NCBI GenBank assembly: GCA_022841745.1
Contig: JALHQW010000014.1
Location: forward strand, 62,001-126,000
Source: Saprospiraceae bacterium
Lineage (GTDB): Bacteria; Bacteroidota; Bacteroidia; Chitinophagales; Saprospiraceae
DNA length: 64,000 nucleotides
Direction: 5' to 3'
Shown here: positions 62,999 through 64,000 of the stretch, piece after piece
Layout of the letters: each line of letters opens with the position of its first letter
Numbering within the stretch: position 1 is the first letter of the stretch
Position numbers and translations under genes: made by a program
Notes under the pieces: model-generated
The model's database searches: none
Told to the model about the DNA's origin: nothing
The model's input: only the letters and a program-made list of their open reading frames with translations

Positions 62999-63928
62999 TC
63001 AAATTCGATGCCCAGTCAAAATACCGCCTTCCAAAACGAAGGCCCAACCGTTGGCAACACGCAGTTTACAGTCGGGTTTTAATTCAAAAGGCAATATAAA
63101 TGACCGCTCCAGCAGTGCTGTCAGGTGAAACGACCAAAGCTGTCCGTCCTTCACATAAACCAATTGGTCATCCATGACCTGAAACTCCGACAAGCCCAGC
63201 AATGAAAGGGATTTCCGGTACTGTCCGAAGATATCGAAAACCAGTACCCCCACTGCTGGGTCGTTTACGAAAACGGTCTGCTCCCGTTCCAAAAGGAAAT
63301 TTGGGTGCAGCGACCGCCCGATTGAGAGGCTCAAGTCATTGCCCTGTACCACTACCGTGCCATCGGCCTTTATTTTTTTTAATAAAAAACTGGCCTCGTC
63401 ATAAACCCATAGTGCACCGTCGCTCGCCATGCCCACGGCGTCGGCCCGTTGGAAGCCCATTTGCATCAGGTTGAACTGGCCGCTAATGTTCAACGTGCGG
63501 TCAAGCGTTAGCACGGTTTGGTGCTGCGCAAAAAACAACAACAAATGAAATGGGTTCGTGGCATCGAGCAAGGTGGCCTCACCGAGCGTTCGGTTGGGGT
63601 ATCGGAACTGCTCTTGGCCATCGGGCGTGTACTTAACTACTTGATTATTAGCTGTTATGGTGTAAACATTGCCGAGGTTGTCGGTGGTGAAGTTCTTGGT
63701 TTTTTCGGGGAAAACGAGGGGAGTTTGGGCAAGGCAGTCATGGGTTTTTCCGAAGAAAACAACAAGAAAAAGCAGCAAGTGGAGGTGGCCGAGCCAATGA
63801 GGTGGCACCTCAAAATGGCGCTTCTGTGCGAGCAAATTTGTACTGGCCGTGCCGCCATTTTGAGGCATCGCCTCATCGGATGCACTTGGCAGGCTATTTC
63901 CCAAAAACTTTCCCATTGTCATTTTCAA
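62999..63928 (-). CDS. Secreted NHL/beta-propeller-like protein with a palindrome-derived N-terminus
   Basis: As read from ATG 63928, 309 residues. A hydrophobic, signal-like segment (WLGHLHLLLFLVVFFGKTHDCLAQ) lies only after ~45 residues. Those residues are encoded by an inverted repeat (63798-63875) and the overlap with the upstream gene. The body (about 70-309) has short strand repeats (TTDNLGNVYTITANNQVVKY, ASDGALWVYDEA) of a propeller. The native start may have been displaced or lost when the palindrome was acquired. It overlaps the previous gene by 35 nt, suggesting an operon. Function unknown. Confidence 0.6.
   Translation of the reverse strand: MKMTMGKFLGNSLPSASDEAMPQNGGTASTNLLAQKRHFEVPPHWLGHLHLLLFLVVFFGKTHDCLAQTPLVFPEKTKNFTTDNLGNVYTITANNQVVKYTPDGQEQFRYPNRTLGEATLLDATNPFHLLLFFAQHQTVLTLDRTLNISGQFNLMQMGFQRADAVGMASDGALWVYDEASFLLKKIKADGTVVVQGNDLSLSIGRSLHPNFLLEREQTVFVNDPAVGVLVFDIFGQYRKSLSLLGLSEFQVMDDQLVYVKDGQLWSFHLTALLERSFILPFELKPDCKLRVANGWAFVLEGGILTGHRI
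63798..63875. repeat. Palindromic element inside the N-terminal coding region
   Basis: Arms 63798-63820 and 63853-63875 match at 19 of 23 positions as inverted copies (core CGCCATTTTGAGG). Each arm has its own small dyad (GAGGTG-G-CACCTC, GAGGC-ATC-GCCTC). The 32-nt loop is unremarkable. Confidence 0.7.
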
Positions 63929-64000
63929 AAAAGCGGAGTTGGAGGTCTTGCCCGTCGAATACGGCGTACGACTGGAAAGAGAGCCAATCGCCCAGGTTCA
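63894..64000 (-). CDS. C-terminal end of an unidentified protein (5' partial)
   Basis: A minus-strand frame enters from the right edge and ends in TAG at 63894-63896, leaving 34 residues: NLGDWLSFQSYAVFDGQDLQ, then an LRFFENDNGKVFGK tail. No family could be named. The next gene's ATG (63928) lies inside it, so the two are probably co-transcribed. Confidence 0.6.
   Translation of the reverse strand, partial: NLGDWLSFQSYAVFDGQDLQLRFFENDNGKVFGK

Overview
The window looks like chromosomal DNA of a Bacteroidota bacterium, most likely from the Saprospiria (inference). Four observations support this. About a dozen secreted proteins end in type IX secretion (T9SS) sorting domains. Promoters fit the Bacteroidota -7 consensus TAnnTTTG/TTCG, at 16 places. 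Shine-Dalgarno sequences are essentially absent. The housekeeping set (BshA, GYDIA-type GHMP kinase, short adenylate kinase, archaeal-type ProS) is usual for the phylum. No rRNA, tRNA or CRISPR array was seen.

Layout. 1-7.4 kb: end of a secreted protein gene, a HAD-like phosphatase, a class V aminotransferase and two T9SS cargo genes on the minus strand. 7.4-18.9 kb: XRE regulator, trpS, adk, obgE, a candidate structured RNA, an aldolase-like gene, a FadL-type porin, a low-complexity secreted protein, proS and a YdjM-like membrane protein. 18.9-22.2 kb: AbiH-like gene, PIN toxin-antitoxin pair, a 42-bp tandem array and an unknown gene. 22.2-29.2 kb: two T9SS cargo genes (one an alpha-amylase), a nucleotidyltransferase, bcp and purD. 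29.2-35.8 kb: ParE-type toxin-antitoxin, GHMP kinase, ferredoxin reductase, a PIN toxin-antitoxin whose toxin is broken by a nonsense codon, a NifU-like protein, an unknown coiled-coil protein and a Septu-like ATPase/HNH pair. 36-42.6 kb: ALDH7, a pseudogene with three in-frame stops, tandem T9SS paralogues, an FAH-family hydrolase and a membrane glycosyltransferase-like protein. 42.9-60.7 kb: mostly T9SS surface proteins, including a 1964-residue repeat protein and a beta-helix protein with a 23-unit TC microsatellite in its signal peptide, then a MerR regulator. 60.8-64 kb: bshA, psd and two envelope-type genes.

What stands out is repeat biology. Short tandem repeats of 7-8 nt, each locus with its own unit, lie just upstream of many start codons and often form inverted halves. 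The same kind of repeat also sits in frame inside coding genes: three times in the GHMP kinase and once in the glycosyltransferase. A 35-nt perfect palindrome interrupts the ferredoxin reductase in frame. There are also a 38-bp perfect inverted repeat with a decayed second copy, a triplet of 30-bp palindromic units and the 42-bp array. Probable phase-variable tracts (TC23, G10), a frameshifted T9SS gene and abrupt GC changes inside two surface-protein genes suggest that surface and accessory genes are being remodelled. Defence-like genes (AbiH, three toxin-antitoxin modules, Septu-like pair) are scattered between 18.9 and 35.8 kb among housekeeping genes.
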